NCBI RefSeq assembly: GCF_016653355.1
Contig: NZ_NHSK01000097.1
Location: 1-55,969, forward strand
Direction of reading: 5' to 3'
DNA length: 55,969 bases
Source: Rhodoplanes elegans
GTDB lineage: Bacteria > Pseudomonadota > Alphaproteobacteria > Rhizobiales > Xanthobacteraceae
Part shown: positions 34,898-45,239 of the stretch, piece by piece
How positions within the stretch are numbered: position 1 is the first letter of the stretch
Layout: each line of letters begins with the position of its first letter
The notes under the pieces: generated by a model
Databases searched by the model: none
Seen by the model: the letters and a program-made list of their open reading frames with translations, nothing else
Told to the model about the DNA's origin: nothing
Translations under genes and position numbers: made by a program

Positions 34898-36226
34898 ATG
34901 ATCCGATTGCTCGCCGTCCTCGGCCTCTGCATGGCCGCCGCGACCACGGCCCTCGGGCCCGCGCAGGCGCAGGCACCCGCCCGCGTCACCGTCGTCACCT
35001 CCTTCTCCAAGGACGTCACCGATCCGGTGAAGAAGGCCTTCGAGCAGGCCACCCCCGGCTTCACGCTCGAGGTCCAGAACCGCAACACCAATGCGGGCGT
35101 GAAGTACATCGAGGAGACCCGCGCCAAAAACCAGGTCGACCTGTTCTGGGCCTCGGCGCCGGACGCCTTCGAGGTGCTCAAGGGCAAGGGCCTGCTCGCC
35201 AAGCACCAGCCCAAGGCGACCGGCATTCCGGACAAGATCGGCGCCTTCCCGATCAACGATCCCGAGGGCTTCTATTTCGGCTTCGCGGCGTCCGGCTACG
35301 GCATCATGTGGAACACCCGCTACGCCCGCGCCAACAAGCTGCCCGACCCCAAGGAATGGAGCGACCTCGCCAAGCCGATCTATTTCGATCATGTGGCGAT
35401 CGCGGCGCCGTCGCGCTCCGGCACCACGCATCTCACCATCGAGACCGTGCTGCAGGGCGAGGGCTGGGACCAGGGCTGGCGCACCGTCAAGGAGATGGCG
35501 GGCAACTTCCGCCAGGTGACCGAGCGCTCGTTCGGCGTGCCGGAAGGCGTCAACTCCGGCCAGTTCGGTGTCGGCATCGTCATCGACTTCTTCGGCTTCT
35601 CGGCCCAGGCCGCCGGCTTCCCGGTGAAGTTCGTCTATCCGAGCGTGACCACCATCGTGCCGGCCAACGTGGCGATCGTCGCCAATGCGCCGAACCGCGC
35701 CGGCGCCGAGGCGTTCATCGACTTCCTCCTGTCGGACAAGGGCCAGGAGGTGCTGCTCGAGCCGACCATCCGGCGCCTGCCCGTGAACCCCGCGACCTAC
35801 GCCAAGGCGCCGGCCGACTATCCGAACCCGTTCAAGGATCCGTCCCTCGGCTCGCGCGTGAAGTTCGATCCCGACGTGTCGGAGAAGCGCACCGCCGTGG
35901 TCGACGCGCTGTTCGATCAGCTGATCACGTTCCAGCTCGACAATCTGAAGGCCGCCACCAAGGCGATCCACGAGGCCGAGGCGGCGCTGGCGAAGAAGGA
36001 CAACGCGCAAGGCCGCGCGCTGGTGAAGCAGGCGCGCGACCTCGTCGCCGCCATGCCGGTGACGGCCGCGGAGGCCGCCTCGCCGGAGATCGGCGGTGCC
36101 TTCACGGGCGCCAAGGAGAAGGGCGCCCGCCAGGCCGAGCTGGAGAACCGCTGGGCCGGTTTCGCCCGCGACAACTACGCGAGCGCCAAGGCCAAGGCCG
36201 ACGAGGCGACACGGCTGGCGAAGTGA
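34898..36226 (+). CDS. Extracellular solute-binding protein of a ferric-iron-type ABC transporter
   Basis: Protein of 442 residues with a signal peptide (MIRLLAVLGLCMAAATTALGPAQAQA). The binding domain of about 310 residues has VDLFWASAPDAFEVLKGKGLL and YGIMWNTRYARAN, as in FbpA/FutA-like proteins. About 110 extra residues at the C-terminus are strongly helical and charged (EAEAALAKKDNAQGRALVKQ and a final KAKADEATRLAK), looking like a coiled coil. The tyrosine pair that binds iron in FbpA is not clear, so another anion, such as a phosphonate, is possible. Confidence 0.88.
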   Translation: MIRLLAVLGLCMAAATTALGPAQAQAPARVTVVTSFSKDVTDPVKKAFEQATPGFTLEVQNRNTNAGVKYIEETRAKNQVDLFWASAPDAFEVLKGKGLLAKHQPKATGIPDKIGAFPINDPEGFYFGFAASGYGIMWNTRYARANKLPDPKEWSDLAKPIYFDHVAIAAPSRSGTTHLTIETVLQGEGWDQGWRTVKEMAGNFRQVTERSFGVPEGVNSGQFGVGIVIDFFGFSAQAAGFPVKFVYPSVTTIVPANVAIVANAPNRAGAEAFIDFLLSDKGQEVLLEPTIRRLPVNPATYAKAPADYPNPFKDPSLGSRVKFDPDVSEKRTAVVDALFDQLITFQLDNLKAATKAIHEAEAALAKKDNAQGRALVKQARDLVAAMPVTAAEAASPEIGGAFTGAKEKGARQAELENRWAGFARDNYASAKAKADEATRLAK

Positions 36227-36260
36227 GGCGACGACGCAGCTTGCTCGCATGACCGCCCCG

Positions 36261-36451
36261 ATGCAGAGCGCAGTCCTTCCTTCTCCCCGCGCGCGGGGAG
36301 AAGGTGGCGCGCCGCCGTGCGGCGAGCCGGATGAGCGGGCGCTTCCACAAATCGCGAATGCTCGGCGTCCGGGCGGCGCCCCCTCACCCCACCCCTCTCC
36401 CCGCCTGCGGGGAGAGGGAGCGCCAGCGCTGCGGCCATCCATGCAGAGCGC
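36261..36451. repeat. Family D repeat between 11-base direct repeats
   Basis: The core 36281-36420 has TTCTCCCCGCGCGCGGGGAGAA and CTCTCCCCGCCTGCGGGGAGAG hairpins. It is bracketed by perfect direct repeats ATGCAGAGCGC at 36261-36271 and 36441-36451. It lies in the gap between the binding protein and permease genes. Confidence 0.8.
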
Positions 36452-36454
36452 GCC

Positions 36455-38212
36455 ATGACACCCCTCGCGCCGACGATCTCTGCCGAAGCGGCACCTCGTG
36501 CGCGCGCCGCCCTGGCCACGCCCGGCCAGTGGGCCGTGGCGGCTGCCATCGTCGCGTTCCTCGCCGTCGCGCTGGTGATCCCGGTCGGCACCGTCGTCTG
36601 GGTCGCCTTCACCGAAAAGGGCACCGGCACCTTCACGCTGGTCAACTTCTACGATTTCGCCCGCACCGATCTCCTGGTGCGCTCGACCTGGAACTCGATC
36701 ATCGCCGCCGCCATGACGGTCGCGCTGGCGACCGTGCTGGCGCTACCCCTCGCCGTGATCACGACGCGCTTCGACTTCCGCGGCGCCGCGCTGGTGCAGA
36801 CGCTCGGCTTCCTGCCGCTGATCATGCCGCCCTTCGTCGGCGCGGTCGCCATGCAGCTCGTGTTCGGCCGCAGCGGCACCATCAATCTCCTGCTCGGCGA
36901 TTGGTTCGACATCGAGATCCCGTTCATGGAGGGGCTGAACGGCGTCGTCTTCGTCGAGGGCGTGCACTACTTCCCGTTCATCCTGCTCAATCTCTCGACG
37001 GCGCTGCGCACCATCGACCGCAGCATGGAGGAGGCGGCCCAGAACCTCGGCAGCTCGGGCCTGCGGCTGTTCCGCCGCATCGTCTTCCCGCTCGCCATGC
37101 CGGGATACATCGCCGGCGCCTCGCTGGTGTTCGTCAAGGTGTTCGACGATCTCGCGACCCCCCTCCTCCTCAACGTCAAGGACATGCTCGCGCCGCAGGC
37201 CTATCTGCGCATCACCTCGATCGGCATCGCCGACCCGATGGGCTACGTGATCTCGGTCGTGCTGGTGCTGCTGTCGGTCTCGGCGATCGCGCTGTCGATG
37301 CTCGCCATGCGGGGCCGCGACTACGCGACCGTGCAGCGCGGCGGCGGCGGACTGGAGAAGCGCCGGCTGCGCCCCTTCGAGCACGTGGTCGCCTGGGGCG
37401 TCGTCGTCCTCATCCTGGTGATCGTGCTCGCCCCGCACGCCGCCCTGCTGATGCTGTCGCTCGCCACCGTGTGGTCGTACAGCCCGCTGCCGGACGGTTT
37501 TACGCTCGCGCATTACGCCCGGGTGTTCGGCGATTCCTCGGTCTACATCACCAACACGCTGCTCTATGCGTCGCTCGCAGGGATCATCGACGTGGTGCTG
37601 GGCGCCGCGATCGCCTATCTGGTGCTGCGCACGAAGCTGCCCGGCCGGCAGTGGCTCGACTGGATCGCGATGGCGGCCGTCGCGGTGCCGGGCGTCGTCA
37701 TCGGCATCGGCTACCTGCGCACCTTCTACGGCATCGATGTCGGCGGCGTGCCGCTCGCCACGCTGTGGATCGTCATCGTTCTGGCGCTCGCGGTGCGCCG
37801 CCTGCCCTACGCGCTGCGCGCCTGCTACGCCGCGCTCCAGCAGGTCTCGGTGTCGCTCGAGGAGGCGGCCGAGAACCTCGGCGCCACCAAGGCCCGCACC
37901 ATCCGCCGCATCGTCGTGCCGCTGATCTCGGGCGGCATGCTCGCCGGATTCATCTCGTCCTTCGCCACCGCCTCGGTCGAGCTCGCCGCGACGCTGATGC
38001 TGGTGCAGTCGAACTCCGACGCGCCGCTCGCCTACGGGCTCTACGTGTTCATGCAGTCGCCCGCCGGCCGCGGGCCGGGCGCGGCGCTCGGCGTCATCGC
38101 CGTGGTGCTGGTGGCGGTCTGCACCTTCCTGTCCCACCTCGTGGTCGAACGCCAGCACCGCCGCCAGAGCCGCGGCGCCGCGGGCCCGGCCATCCCCGGA
38201 GCCACCGGATGA
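36455..38212 (+). CDS. Fused two-domain ABC transporter permease, iron/phosphonate type
   Basis: Protein of 585 residues with 12 or so membrane segments in two halves. Each half has an EAA loop: EEAAQNLGSSGLRLFRRIVFPL near residue 191 and EEAAENLGATKARTIRRIVVPL near 470. The fused form is typical of FbpB and some 2-aminoethylphosphonate permeases. It is between the binding protein and the ATPase, and its stop overlaps the ATPase start as ATGA. Confidence 0.92.
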   Translation: MTPLAPTISAEAAPRARAALATPGQWAVAAAIVAFLAVALVIPVGTVVWVAFTEKGTGTFTLVNFYDFARTDLLVRSTWNSIIAAAMTVALATVLALPLAVITTRFDFRGAALVQTLGFLPLIMPPFVGAVAMQLVFGRSGTINLLLGDWFDIEIPFMEGLNGVVFVEGVHYFPFILLNLSTALRTIDRSMEEAAQNLGSSGLRLFRRIVFPLAMPGYIAGASLVFVKVFDDLATPLLLNVKDMLAPQAYLRITSIGIADPMGYVISVVLVLLSVSAIALSMLAMRGRDYATVQRGGGGLEKRRLRPFEHVVAWGVVVLILVIVLAPHAALLMLSLATVWSYSPLPDGFTLAHYARVFGDSSVYITNTLLYASLAGIIDVVLGAAIAYLVLRTKLPGRQWLDWIAMAAVAVPGVVIGIGYLRTFYGIDVGGVPLATLWIVIVLALAVRRLPYALRACYAALQQVSVSLEEAAENLGATKARTIRRIVVPLISGGMLAGFISSFATASVELAATLMLVQSNSDAPLAYGLYVFMQSPAGRGPGAALGVIAVVLVAVCTFLSHLVVERQHRRQSRGAAGPAIPGATG

Positions 38213-39348
38213 CTGCGCTCGCCGTCGACACCCTCGCGACGCCCTCGGTCGACATCGCCATCGAGCATGTCGATCTCTGGTACGGCTCGAATCACGTGCT
38301 GCGCGACGTGGACCTGAGGATCGAGCCCGGCGAGTTCTTCGCGTTTCTCGGGCCGTCGGGCTGCGGCAAGACCACGCTCTTGCGACTGATCGCCGGCTTC
38401 AACCAGGCCGACCGCGGCCGGGTACTGATCGCCGGTCGCGACGTCTCCGGCCTGCCGCCGTGGAAGCGCGACGTCGGCATGGTGTTCCAGTCCTACGCCC
38501 TGTGGCCGCACATGACGGTCGAGCAGAACGTCGCCTTCGGACTGGAGGAGCGCCGCCTGCCACGCCAGGAGATCAGAAAGCGTGTCGCCGCCGCCCTCGA
38601 TCTCGTCGGCCTCGGGGGGCTCGAGAAGCGTCGGCCGGCGCAGCTCTCCGGCGGCCAGCAGCAGCGCGTCGCGCTCGCCCGCACCATCGTGGTCGAGCCG
38701 AAGGTGCTGCTGCTCGACGAGCCGCTGTCGAACCTCGACGCGAAACTGCGTGGAGAGGTGCGGCGCGAGCTGCGCGAGCTGCAGCAGCGCCTCGGCCTCA
38801 CCGCGATCTTCGTCACCCACGACCAGGAGGAGGCGAACACGATCTGCGACCGGATCGCCGTGATGAAGGACGGCGCCGTGCAGCAGGTCGGCGCCCCGAC
38901 GGCGCTCTACGACGCGCCGAGGAACCTGTTCGTCGCCGGCTTTCTCGGCACCACCAACATCCTGGACGGCCGCGTGGTCCGCGACGGCGCTGCGGCGGCC
39001 TTCGAAACCGCAGCCGGCACCATCCCCTTGCCCGCAGGCGCGCTCCCGTCCGGCGAGCCGCCGCCCGGGGCGAAGCTCGTCTTCCGCCCGCACCACGCGA
39101 TCCTGTCGCGCCCGGACGCTCCGCCGGCGGAGGGTCGCGCGCGAATTTCCGGCACGATCCGGTTCAAGGAGTTCTTGGGGGCGACCGAGCGTTACGGCAT
39201 CGCGGTCGGCGCCTCCATGACCGGCGCGATCGAGGGCGCCGCGATCCTGGTCGACCTCACCCACGGCACCGCCCCGGCCGGCCTCGCGCCCGGCACCGCC
39301 GTCGCGATCGACATCGCGACCGACCGCCTGCACGTGCTGGGAGAGTGA
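38209..39348 (+). CDS. ABC transporter ATP-binding protein, FbpC/PotA type
   Basis: Protein of 379 residues. Walker A is GPSGCGKT (48-55), the signature is LSGGQQQR, Walker B is VLLLDEP, and the switch His is in VTHD. A TOBE-like C-terminal domain starts near residue 270. It powers the transporter encoded by the two genes before it. Confidence 0.94.
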   Translation: MTALAVDTLATPSVDIAIEHVDLWYGSNHVLRDVDLRIEPGEFFAFLGPSGCGKTTLLRLIAGFNQADRGRVLIAGRDVSGLPPWKRDVGMVFQSYALWPHMTVEQNVAFGLEERRLPRQEIRKRVAAALDLVGLGGLEKRRPAQLSGGQQQRVALARTIVVEPKVLLLDEPLSNLDAKLRGEVRRELRELQQRLGLTAIFVTHDQEEANTICDRIAVMKDGAVQQVGAPTALYDAPRNLFVAGFLGTTNILDGRVVRDGAAAAFETAAGTIPLPAGALPSGEPPPGAKLVFRPHHAILSRPDAPPAEGRARISGTIRFKEFLGATERYGIAVGASMTGAIEGAAILVDLTHGTAPAGLAPGTAVAIDIATDRLHVLGE

Positions 39349-39375
39349 GGCGGCCCCCCCCGGCGGCCTCTGCGG

Positions 39376-39684
39376 TTACGCGGAGACGCGGTTCCGGGCC
39401 GCCCACCAGGCGTCGCGGAGGCCGGGCGCGACCTCGTAACGATCGCCGTCGCGCTCATACCATCCGCCATCGGCCAGAGGTCGGACTGCGCCACTTCCGA
39501 TCCCATGCACGGCCCGGGTGACATGGGAGAGCGCTGAAACGACGAGGTCTTTCGATCCGTACTTTGCCTCGATGGCGCCGGCGTGGAGCCGGCCGGCGAC
39601 GATGTCGTCGATGACGTCGACGTACTGCGGGTTTCGTTGATTTGCCGTCTCGATCACCGTCTCCACGGCGCTGATCCAGTCCAT
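39376..39684 (-). CDS. Hypothetical small protein
   Basis: Protein of 102 residues, MDWISAVETVIETANQR at the start. It has alternating helices, the segment IVAGRLHAGAIEAKYGSKD, and an aromatic end (WYERDGDRYEVAPGLRDAWW). I do not recognise the family; the helix pattern and basic wing-like end could suit a winged-helix fold. It is convergent with the ABC operon and divergent from tldD. Confidence 0.55.
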   Translation of the reverse strand: MDWISAVETVIETANQRNPQYVDVIDDIVAGRLHAGAIEAKYGSKDLVVSALSHVTRAVHGIGSGAVRPLADGGWYERDGDRYEVAPGLRDAWWAARNRVSA

Positions 39685-39778
39685 GGCTCCTCCTCTCCTG
39701 GTGGTCCGATGCCCCCTCGCGCCGGCGCGTCGGACCCACTATCTTCCGGGCAACCGTTTCCGCAACGAAAGATCCGCC

Positions 39779-41200
<1,422 letters not shown>

Positions 41201-41218
41201 GGCACACCCTCGTCCTGA

Positions 41219-41827
41219 TCACGATCCGAGTGCGGCGCGCGCCCATGTGAGCGCCGGCGGGCTCGCGAGAAACCCGCGCACGCGCTCCCGCACCGCCGGC
41301 GTGATGCCGGCGGCGCCGATCGCGGTCGCCACCATCACGTTGCACTGTGCCGAGAAGGCGACGGCCAGCACGGTCCCGGCGGGATCGCTGCGACCCGCCA
41401 GCGCATAGGCGCGCATCCAGCCCGGCATCTCGCCGACCGCCACGCCCCGCCCCGCCTCGGCGGGCGCGAAGCGCGGCGCCAGGAGGTCGACGTCGCCGAC
41501 CCGGTCCATCTCCTCGTCGTCGGCGACGCCGGTCGTGCAATTGCAGAAGCCGATCTTCGGGCGGACGAAGATCGTGATCTCGCTGCCGCAGTCCGCTGCG
41601 CTACAGCGGAAGGCGCGGCCGAGACCCCACTGATCCATCGCGAAGGGCCACGCGGTCTCGACGAAGCGTGGCGCCGTCTCGGCCACGGTGCCGGCGGGTG
41701 GTCGCCGGTCGTCCGTGCCCGACGTCGCCGCCGGGCCGTCCCCGGCCAGCAACGCGGCGAGCAGCAGCGCGCCGCCGGTCGCGCCGCTCCAGAACACCGA
41801 TCGGCTCGCTCTCCCGCGGGACCTCAT
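41219..41827 (-). CDS. Conserved cysteine-containing exported protein, unknown function
   Basis: Protein of 202 residues from the ATG at 41827. Residues 11-29 form a hydrophobic segment suited to a signal peptide or anchor. C75 and C80 (RCSAADC) and C95, C97 (GFCNCTTG) form a cysteine cluster followed by VADDEEMDRVGDVDLL, a pattern I recall from uncharacterised alphaproteobacterial proteins. A sixth-position cysteine in SAQCNV follows later. Cysteines could bind metal or form disulfides. It lies tail to tail with tldD. Confidence 0.75.
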   Translation of the reverse strand: MRSRGRASRSVFWSGATGGALLLAALLAGDGPAATSGTDDRRPPAGTVAETAPRFVETAWPFAMDQWGLGRAFRCSAADCGSEITIFVRPKIGFCNCTTGVADDEEMDRVGDVDLLAPRFAPAEAGRGVAVGEMPGWMRAYALAGRSDPAGTVLAVAFSAQCNVMVATAIGAAGITPAVRERVRGFLASPPALTWARAALGS

Positions 41828-42098
41828 GCGGGCCCTCCCGGCCGGCAACGGCGCACCTCTGCTGATCACGTCCGGGACCGACGCGTCGCGATCTTCGCGG
41901 TCGGCCGACCACGGATGATCGCCGGCTTCGGCGCCGGTGTCGAGCCCGAGGCCCGATCGCGGGATCAATGTATGCAAACCCTGCAGACCTCACCATCGAT
42001 TGACACGGGGTGCCGCACGATCGATTGCGCCGGCGGGCCGACCTGCTTAGGCTTCCCTCCAACAAACAAACGACCAAACAAGACCAGGGAGGAAGCGC

Positions 42099-43562
42099 AT
42101 GATCGGACATTATAACACCACTGTGTCCGCGATCTGTCTGCTCGCGGTGCCGCTCGGCCTCGCGTGCAGCGCAGCGAGCGCCGGCCAGATGCAGAAGCTC
42201 GGCGATCCGCCGGAGGCGATGAACATGCGCCTCGTCGGCCACAGCGACCTGCAAGCCCGCAGCGCGTACCAGCCCACCATCGCCAAGCAGGGCGATCGTT
42301 ACATCGCCTATGTCGGCCACCACGGCGGCACCGATGCGGTGCCGAAGCCCGTCAACCCGACGACCGGCCAGCCGGAGTTCAACGGCACCTCGATCGTCGA
42401 CGTGACGGATCCGAGGAACCCGAAATACCTGAAGCACATGCCCGGCTTGGAGGGTCTCTACGAAGGCGGCGGCGGCCAGATGACCCGCGTCTGCGCCGGC
42501 GCGTCGCTGCCGAAGGGCGACCGTGACAAGTTCTATCTGCTCCGCGTGTTCGGCGGCCAGGCGCACGAGATCTGGGACGTGACGAAACCCGAGGAGCCGA
42601 AGCTGATCACGCGGCTCGACGGGCTGCGCGACACCCACAAGAGCTTCTGGGAGTGCGACACCGGCATCGCCTATCTGGTCTCGGGCGCGCCCGGCTGGCG
42701 CACCCGCCGCATGAGCCAAGTCTACGATCTCTCCGATCCGGCCAACCCGAAGAAGATCCGCGACTTCGGCCTGCCCGGCCAGGAGCCCGGCGCGACCGGC
42801 CCGGTGGCGACCGAGCTGCACGGCCCGATCTCGACCGGCCCGTCGGGCAACCGTGTCTATTTCGGCTACGGCACCAACAAGGGGGGCGTGCTGCAGATCG
42901 TCGACCGCCAGAAGCTCCTGGAAGGTCCCGCCGAGCCGACGCCCGAGAACATGAAGGCGCCGGAGATCGGCCGGCTCGAGCTGCCGCTCACCGGCGCCCA
43001 CACGGTGTTCCCGCTGCTCAAGATGCCTATCGCCGAGTTCAAGAACGACAAATTCGGCGCGACCCGCGACATCGTGATGATCGTCAACGAGTCGCTGATC
43101 AACGAATGCCAGGAGGGCGAGGCGCGCCAGATGGTGTGGTTCGCCGACGTCACGATCGAGCGGCGGCCGATGATCATCTCGAACTACACCGTGAAGGAGG
43201 CCTCGGGCGATTTCTGCTCGCGCGGCGGCCGCTTCGGCTCGCACTCCTCCAACGAGAGCACGGCCCCGGTGTTCAACAGGAAGCTCGCCTTCATCACCTG
43301 GTTCAACGCCGGCGTCCGGGCGCTCGACATCCGCGACCCGTTCAATCCGCGCGAGGTCGGCTACTTCATCCCGGCCATCACCGAGGCGACCGACAAGCGC
43401 TGCATCAAGGTGAACGGCGAGGAGCGCTGCAAGACCGCGATCCAGAGCAACAACGTCGAGACCGACGACCGCGGCTACATCTACGTCGTCGATCGCGCCA
43501 ACACCGGCATGCACATTCTCGAGGTGACCGGCGAGCCCCGCAGCATCGCCGGCCTGCCGTGA
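42099..43562 (+). CDS. LVIVD-repeat secreted protein
   Basis: Protein of 487 residues with a signal peptide ending near CSAASAGQ and a strong GGGAGGAAG-type ribosome site before the ATG (GGGAGGAAGCGC). Beta-propeller-like repeats recur as xVDVTDPRNPKYL, IWDVTKPEEPKLI, VYDLSDPANPKKI, ALDIRDPFNPREV, typical of LVIVD proteins. These are surface or periplasmic propellers of unknown ligand. Cysteines at ECDTG, NECQ, FCSR and RCIK...ERCK may be disulfide-linked. Confidence 0.88.
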   Translation: MIGHYNTTVSAICLLAVPLGLACSAASAGQMQKLGDPPEAMNMRLVGHSDLQARSAYQPTIAKQGDRYIAYVGHHGGTDAVPKPVNPTTGQPEFNGTSIVDVTDPRNPKYLKHMPGLEGLYEGGGGQMTRVCAGASLPKGDRDKFYLLRVFGGQAHEIWDVTKPEEPKLITRLDGLRDTHKSFWECDTGIAYLVSGAPGWRTRRMSQVYDLSDPANPKKIRDFGLPGQEPGATGPVATELHGPISTGPSGNRVYFGYGTNKGGVLQIVDRQKLLEGPAEPTPENMKAPEIGRLELPLTGAHTVFPLLKMPIAEFKNDKFGATRDIVMIVNESLINECQEGEARQMVWFADVTIERRPMIISNYTVKEASGDFCSRGGRFGSHSSNESTAPVFNRKLAFITWFNAGVRALDIRDPFNPREVGYFIPAITEATDKRCIKVNGEERCKTAIQSNNVETDDRGYIYVVDRANTGMHILEVTGEPRSIAGLP

Positions 43563-43578
43563 GCTGAAGCACGGCCTC

Positions 43579-43619
43579 CGTGTCCCGGGCGCGGCGCGAC
43601 GCGCCTTGTCCAGGGCACG
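43579..43619. repeat. Short family B repeat
   Basis: CGTGTCCCGGGCGCGGCGCG immediately followed by the CGCCTTGTCCAGGGCACG end: the two ends of family B joined without the centre. Confidence 0.75.
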
Positions 43620-43699
43620 AGGCCGAACACCGGGAGAGCTGGTTCATCTCTCGGGTGCGCCAGCCGCGACTTGCAGCAGGCACCCCATGCGTGCGCCGC

Positions 43700-43990
43700 T
43701 CACACCTCGATGTCGAGGATCCGCCCGACCACGCCCTTCGGCACCGTCGCGGTCGGCGCGGGGCGCTGTGCCACCGTGGCCTGCTGGGTCTGCGTCGTCT
43801 GGCTCCGGCTCTCGGCCGGCGGGGCGGCGCCGCCCGCCTTGATGGCGCGCTCGATCACGTCGCCGAGCGTTCGCTCCTGATAGGACGGCTGGCTCTCCGG
43901 CACCTGACGGGCGTAGCGCTGCGTCATGTCCGACTGGGCGCGGCGCACCGCGTCGAGCCAGGCGGCGGTCAGTCCGGTGGTGAGCTCCAT
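43700..43990 (-). CDS. Hypothetical small protein
   Basis: Protein of 96 residues from the ATG at 43990, which has GGGAG seven bases upstream; the ATG at 43996 is too close to that site. It starts MELTTGLTAAWLDAVRRAQSDM, has a Gln/Ala/Thr-rich middle, and ends GVVGRILDIEV. I do not recognise it. It has no signal peptide or membrane segment. The gene stands alone between LVIVD and DMT genes. Confidence 0.55.
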   Translation of the reverse strand: MELTTGLTAAWLDAVRRAQSDMTQRYARQVPESQPSYQERTLGDVIERAIKAGGAAPPAESRSQTTQTQQATVAQRPAPTATVPKGVVGRILDIEV

Positions 43991-44203
43991 GGGCATCTCC
44001 CGGGTGACACAACTCCTCCGTGCCATTGCGGCGCACGACCGGTTGACGAGTCCTGAACGTCGGGGTCCGGCGCGGCGCACTCCCCGGTGCCCCGGTTAAC
44101 GAAAGCTTGCCGGGCGACGCCCGCCCGGGCGTTGCTCTCACGACATGCAGAAAGGGTGCGTTTCGCTGTCGCGTCGGCCGGTCTTCGCCCTTAAAAGGAA
44201 GAC

Positions 44204-45124
44204 ATGCGCCAAGGCCCCGTCCTGACCATGTCGCCCGGCGACTGGCTGATGCTCGTCGCCCTCTCCACCCTGTGGGGGGCGTCCTATTACTTCGCCAAGG
44301 TGGCGGTGGCCGAGGTGCCGCCGATGACCATCTCGCTGGTCCGCGTCGCGGTCGCGGCGCCCATCATGCTGGCGCTGTGCTGGCGGGCCGGCGAGCTCGC
44401 CGGCATGACGCGCCACTGGGTGCCGTTCCTGGTGATGGGGTTCCTCAGCAACGCCGCCGCCTTCGCGCTGATCTCGTGGAGCCAGCGGCACATCGGCAGC
44501 GGCCTCGCGGCGATCCTCAACGCGACGACGCCGCTGTTCGCCATCGTGCTCGCCCATCTCACGACCCGCGACGACCGCATCACCCCGGCCCGCACGGTCG
44601 GCCTGCTGCTCGGCCTCGTCGGCGTCGCCGTGATGATCGGCCCGGCAGCGCTCGGCGGGATCGGCGGCCACATCGCCGGGGAGATCGCCTGCCTCTTGGC
44701 GGCGTTCCTGTACGCGGTCGGGGCCATCTATGCGCGCCGCTACAAGCACCTGTCGCCGAACCAGATGGGCGGCGGCCAGGCGGTCGCGGCGATCGCCCTG
44801 ATGCTGCCGCCGGTGCTGCTCTTCGACCAGCCGTGGACGCTGCCCCTGCCCTCGTGGCCGACCGTCGCGGCGCTGGTCGCGCTCGGCGCTTTCTCGACCG
44901 CGCTCGCCTATGTGCTGTATTTCCGGGTGCTGGCGCGGGCCGGGGCGACCAACACGCTGCTCGTCACCTTCCTGATCCCGGTCAGCGCCATGCTGCTCGG
45001 CACCGTGCTGATGGACGAGCGTCTCGCCGCGCACCAGATCGCCGGCATGCTCGGCATCGCGGCCGGCCTCGCCGCGATCGACGGACGGCTGTGGAAGATG
45101 TTTATGAGGTGGCGGAAGCGGTGA
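44204..45124 (+). CDS. EamA/DMT-family transporter
   Basis: Protein of 306 residues with ten predicted membrane segments in two EamA repeats, each opening like STLWGASYYFAKVAV and LLAAFLYAVGAIYARRY. The N-terminal repeat has the LISWSQRHIGSGLAAILNATTPLF motif. DMT proteins export metabolites such as amino acids; the substrate is unknown. The ATG at 44204 is followed by a possible start at 44228. Confidence 0.92.
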   Translation: MRQGPVLTMSPGDWLMLVALSTLWGASYYFAKVAVAEVPPMTISLVRVAVAAPIMLALCWRAGELAGMTRHWVPFLVMGFLSNAAAFALISWSQRHIGSGLAAILNATTPLFAIVLAHLTTRDDRITPARTVGLLLGLVGVAVMIGPAALGGIGGHIAGEIACLLAAFLYAVGAIYARRYKHLSPNQMGGGQAVAAIALMLPPVLLFDQPWTLPLPSWPTVAALVALGAFSTALAYVLYFRVLARAGATNTLLVTFLIPVSAMLLGTVLMDERLAAHQIAGMLGIAAGLAAIDGRLWKMFMRWRKR

Positions 45125-45138
45125 TGCGCTCGCGACGG

Positions 45139-45236
45139 GTAGGGTGGGCAAAGCGAAGCGTGCCCACGCCGTCCAACATCGATTCCATCGTCCGCGTGGG
45201 CACGACGCGCCTTCGGCGCGCCTTTGCCCACCCTAC
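45139..45236. repeat. Intergenic inverted repeat, family A
   Basis: GTAGGGTGGGCAAAGCGAAG start and CGCCTTTGCCCACCCTAC end, nearly identical to 63-177. It lies between the convergent DMT and dehydrogenase genes and may end both transcripts. Confidence 0.88.
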
Positions 45237-45239
45237 GGG

